Assembly: GCF_051020955.1 (NCBI RefSeq)
Contig: NW_027477073.1
Span: 37,959-101,958 of the forward strand
DNA from: Megalopta genalis
Lineage: Eukaryota; Arthropoda; Insecta; Hymenoptera; Halictidae
Reading direction: 5' to 3'
DNA: 64,000 nt
Below, piece by piece: positions 61,934 to 64,000 of this stretch. Within the stretch, counting starts at the first letter, position 1. Each line of letters opens with the position of its first letter. Both the position numbers and the translations under genes were made by a program. Under the pieces are notes generated by a model, which saw only the letters and a list, made by a program, of their open reading frames with translations, was not told where the DNA came from and searched no databases.

Positions 61934-64000
61934 GCCAAACACATGATTTAGAATCAAATCCATGGGATGTAGAAGGTTTGGCTTCAAATCCATGCGAAAC
62001 ACATTATTTATCTGCAAATCAGTGCGAAGTAGAAGGCTCGGGTTCAAATCAATGCGATTCAAATGGTTCATCTTCAAATACTTGTGAAAGACATGATTTA
62101 GCTTCAACTGCAAGCGAAACTCATGATTTAGCTTCAAATCAATGCGATGTAGAAGGTTTAGCTTCAAATCCATGCGAAACAAATGGATTAGCTACAAGTA
62201 CTTGTGATATACATTATTTAGCTACAACTCCAAGCGAAACGAACGAGTTAGCTTCAAATCCATGCGAAACCCACGATTTAGCTTCAAATCAATGCGATGT
62301 AGAAGGTTTAGCTTCAAATCCAAGCGAAACACATGATTTAGCTTCAAATACTTGCGATATAAGTGATCTAGCTTCAAATACAGGCGATACGAACGAGTTA
62401 GCTTCAAATCCATGCGAAACACATGATTAAGCTTCAAATCAATGCGATGTAGATGATTTGCTTCAAATCCATGCGATACACAAGACTTAGCTTCAAATCA
62501 ATGCGATTTAGTAGGTTCAGCTTCAAATCCATGCGATGCACTAGATTTAGCTTCAAATCAATGCGATGAAGAAGGTTCTGCTTCAAATCCATGCGACACA
62601 TATGATTTAGCTTCAAATACTTGCGATATAAGTGATATAGCTTCAAAAGCTGTAGGAACAAATGAGGTAGCTTCAAATCCACGCGAAACAAATGATTTAG
62701 CTTCAAACACTTGGGGTATAAGTGATATAGCTTCAAATGCTGACTAATCAAACGAGTTAGCTTAAAAATCCACGCGATACACATGGTTTATCTTCAAACA
62801 CTTGCGATATAAGTGATGTAGATTCAACTGCAGGCAAAACGAACGAGTTAGCTTCAAATCCATGTGAAACACATGATATAGCTGCTAATCAATGTGATGT
62901 AGAAGGTTTAGCTTCAAATCCATGTGATACACAAGATTTAGCTTCAAATCAATGCGATGTAGAAGGTTCAGCTTCAAATCCATGCGACACATATGATTTA
63001 GCTTCAAATACTTGCGATATAAGTGATATAGCTTCAAAAGTTGGAGGAACAAACGAGGTGGCTTCAATTCCATGCGAAACAAATGATTTAACTTCAAATC
63101 AATGCGAAGTAGAAGGCGTATCTTCAAAAACTTGCGATATTCGTGACATAGTTTCAAATGGAGTCGAAACGAACGAGTTAGCTTCAAATCCATGCGAGAC
63201 ACATGATTTAGCTTCTAATCAATGCGATGTAGAAGGTTTAGCTTCAAATCCACGCGAAACAAATGATTTAGCTTCAAACACTTGGGGTATAAGTGATATA
63301 GCTTCAAATGCAGACTAATCAAACGAGTTAGCTTAAAAATCCACGAGATAAACATGATTTATCTTCAAACACTTGCGATATAAGTGATGTAGATTCAACT
63401 GCAGGCAAAACGAACGAGTTAGCTTCAAATCCATGCGAAACACATGATATAGCTGCTAATCAATGTGATGTAGAAGGTTTAGCTTCATATCCATGCGATA
63501 CACAAGATTTAGCTTCAAATCAATGCGATGTAGAAGGTTCAGCTTCAAATCCATGCGACACATATGATTTAGCTTCAAATACTTGCGATATAAGTGATAT
63601 AGCTTCAAAAGTTGGAGGAACAAACGAGGTGGCTTCAATTCCATGCGAAACAAATGATTTAGCTTCAAATCAATGCGAAGTAGAAGGCGTAGCTTCAAAT
63701 CCATGCGAAAGAAATGGCTTTGCTACAAATACTTGTGATATACATTATTTAGCTACAACTGCATGCGAAACAAACGAGTTAGCATCAAATCCATGCGAAA
63801 CACATGATTAAGCTTCACATCAATGCGATGTAGATGGTTTGCTTCAAATCCATGCGATACACAAGATTTAGCTTCAAATCAATGCGATGTAGTAGGTTCA
63901 GCTTCAAATCCATGCGAAACACATGATTCAGCAGCATATCAATGCGATGTAGAAGGTTTAGATTCAAATCCATGCCAAACACATGACTTAGATTCAAATC
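61934..64000. repeat. Right copy of the 2,068-bp repeat and window end
   Basis: The first kilobase pairs with 59,866-60,900. From about 62,880 the sequence follows the 52.1-52.9 kb segment, with the 31-mer carrying CACGAGATAAACATG near 63,334. After about 63,766 it switches to a block like 24.83 or 32.03 kb, including a GATGGTTTGCTTC 29-mer near 63,838. The array continues past the right edge. Confidence 0.85.

Larger units (their letters stand above)
1..64000. repeat. Continuous 30-bp tandem satellite array
   Basis: The whole window is built from head-to-tail 30-bp units starting TTAGCTTCAAAT, with a centre usually ATGCGA and a tail that defines the unit class. At the left edge units begin at 1, 31, 61 and so on. 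The phase then shifts only where rare 28-, 29-, 31- or 36-bp units occur. All units point the same way and none are inverted. AGCT is present in nearly every head. No spacer, transposon or unique sequence interrupts the array, and both ends run off the window. Units diverge most around 12.9-19.1 kb and 23.6-23.9 kb and least after 43.9 kb. This is what satellite DNA looks like after repeated unequal exchange. A decayed repetitive exon is possible as the ultimate origin, but the present sequence does not behave as coding. Confidence 0.98.

Noticed and set aside
1..64000. CRISPR array
   Set aside because: The 30-bp repeats are directly adjacent with no unique spacers, the units vary in graded families, and there are no cas genes.
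1..64000. Single giant protein gene on the plus strand
   Set aside because: The frame has recurrent TAA, TAG and TGA, fixed +/-1 indels, almost no ATG, and variation that is mostly non-synonymous.
1..64000. CENP-B box or telomere-type repeats
   Set aside because: I saw no match to the CENP-B box pattern and no short G-rich telomeric motif; a centromeric role cannot be judged from sequence alone.

Overview
All 64 kb is one uninterrupted tandem-repeat array. The basic unit is 30 bp with a near-constant head (TTAGCTTCAAAT), a CpG-containing centre (usually ATGCGA) and a variable tail. Roughly 2,100 units lie head to tail on one strand. I found no unique sequence, transposon, tRNA, rRNA, CRISPR spacer or convincing gene. 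The consensus units are about 37% GC. An array of this size with nested higher-order repeats points to eukaryotic satellite DNA. Nothing in the window identifies the species. CpG persists in almost every unit, which argues mildly against heavy germline CpG methylation.

The units fall into four classes, named here by their plus-frame translation: P (SNPCETHD-like), Q (SNQCDVEG-like), T (SNTCDISD-like) and A (TACETNE or KAVGTNE-like). They follow a simple grammar: T, A, P, then zero or more Q-P pairs, then T again. This gives blocks of 3, 5, 7 or 9 units (90, 150, 210, 270 bp). The 5-unit, 150-bp block is probably ancestral, because it dominates the most diverged part of the window (about 12.9-19.1 kb), where it is also paired into 300-bp decamers.

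Layout: (1) 1-12.87 kb, young higher-order units of 1,709, 2,338, 1,860 and 2,099 bp whose length differences are explained by a 150-bp pentamer and internal duplications of 390 and 479 bp; (2) 12.87-19.13 kb, diverged pentamers and decamers with a young-type block embedded at about 16.57-17.42 kb; (3) 19.13-24.2 kb, mixed short duplications, a hybrid monomer and the most irregular patch (23.64-23.9 kb); (4) 24.2-40.5 kb, long segments repeated at offsets near 7.0, 7.2 and 14.2 kb, plus a 1,291-bp tandem duplication; (5) 40.5-43.9 kb, the longest open stretches on both strands; (6) 43.9-64 kb, very recent duplications at offsets of 4,707, 4,228 and 2,068 bp, nearly identical by eye.

Long reading frames occur on both strands because 30 is a multiple of three, so any stop-free frame of the monomer stays open until a mutation closes it. 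The plus frame almost lacks ATG, has recurrent fixed stops and +/-1 indels, and shows no excess of synonymous change. I therefore annotate no CDS with confidence. The main interest is the structure: the monomer grammar, the in-register unequal exchanges whose junctions can be read to within about 20 bp, and the arithmetic that reconstructs the order of events.
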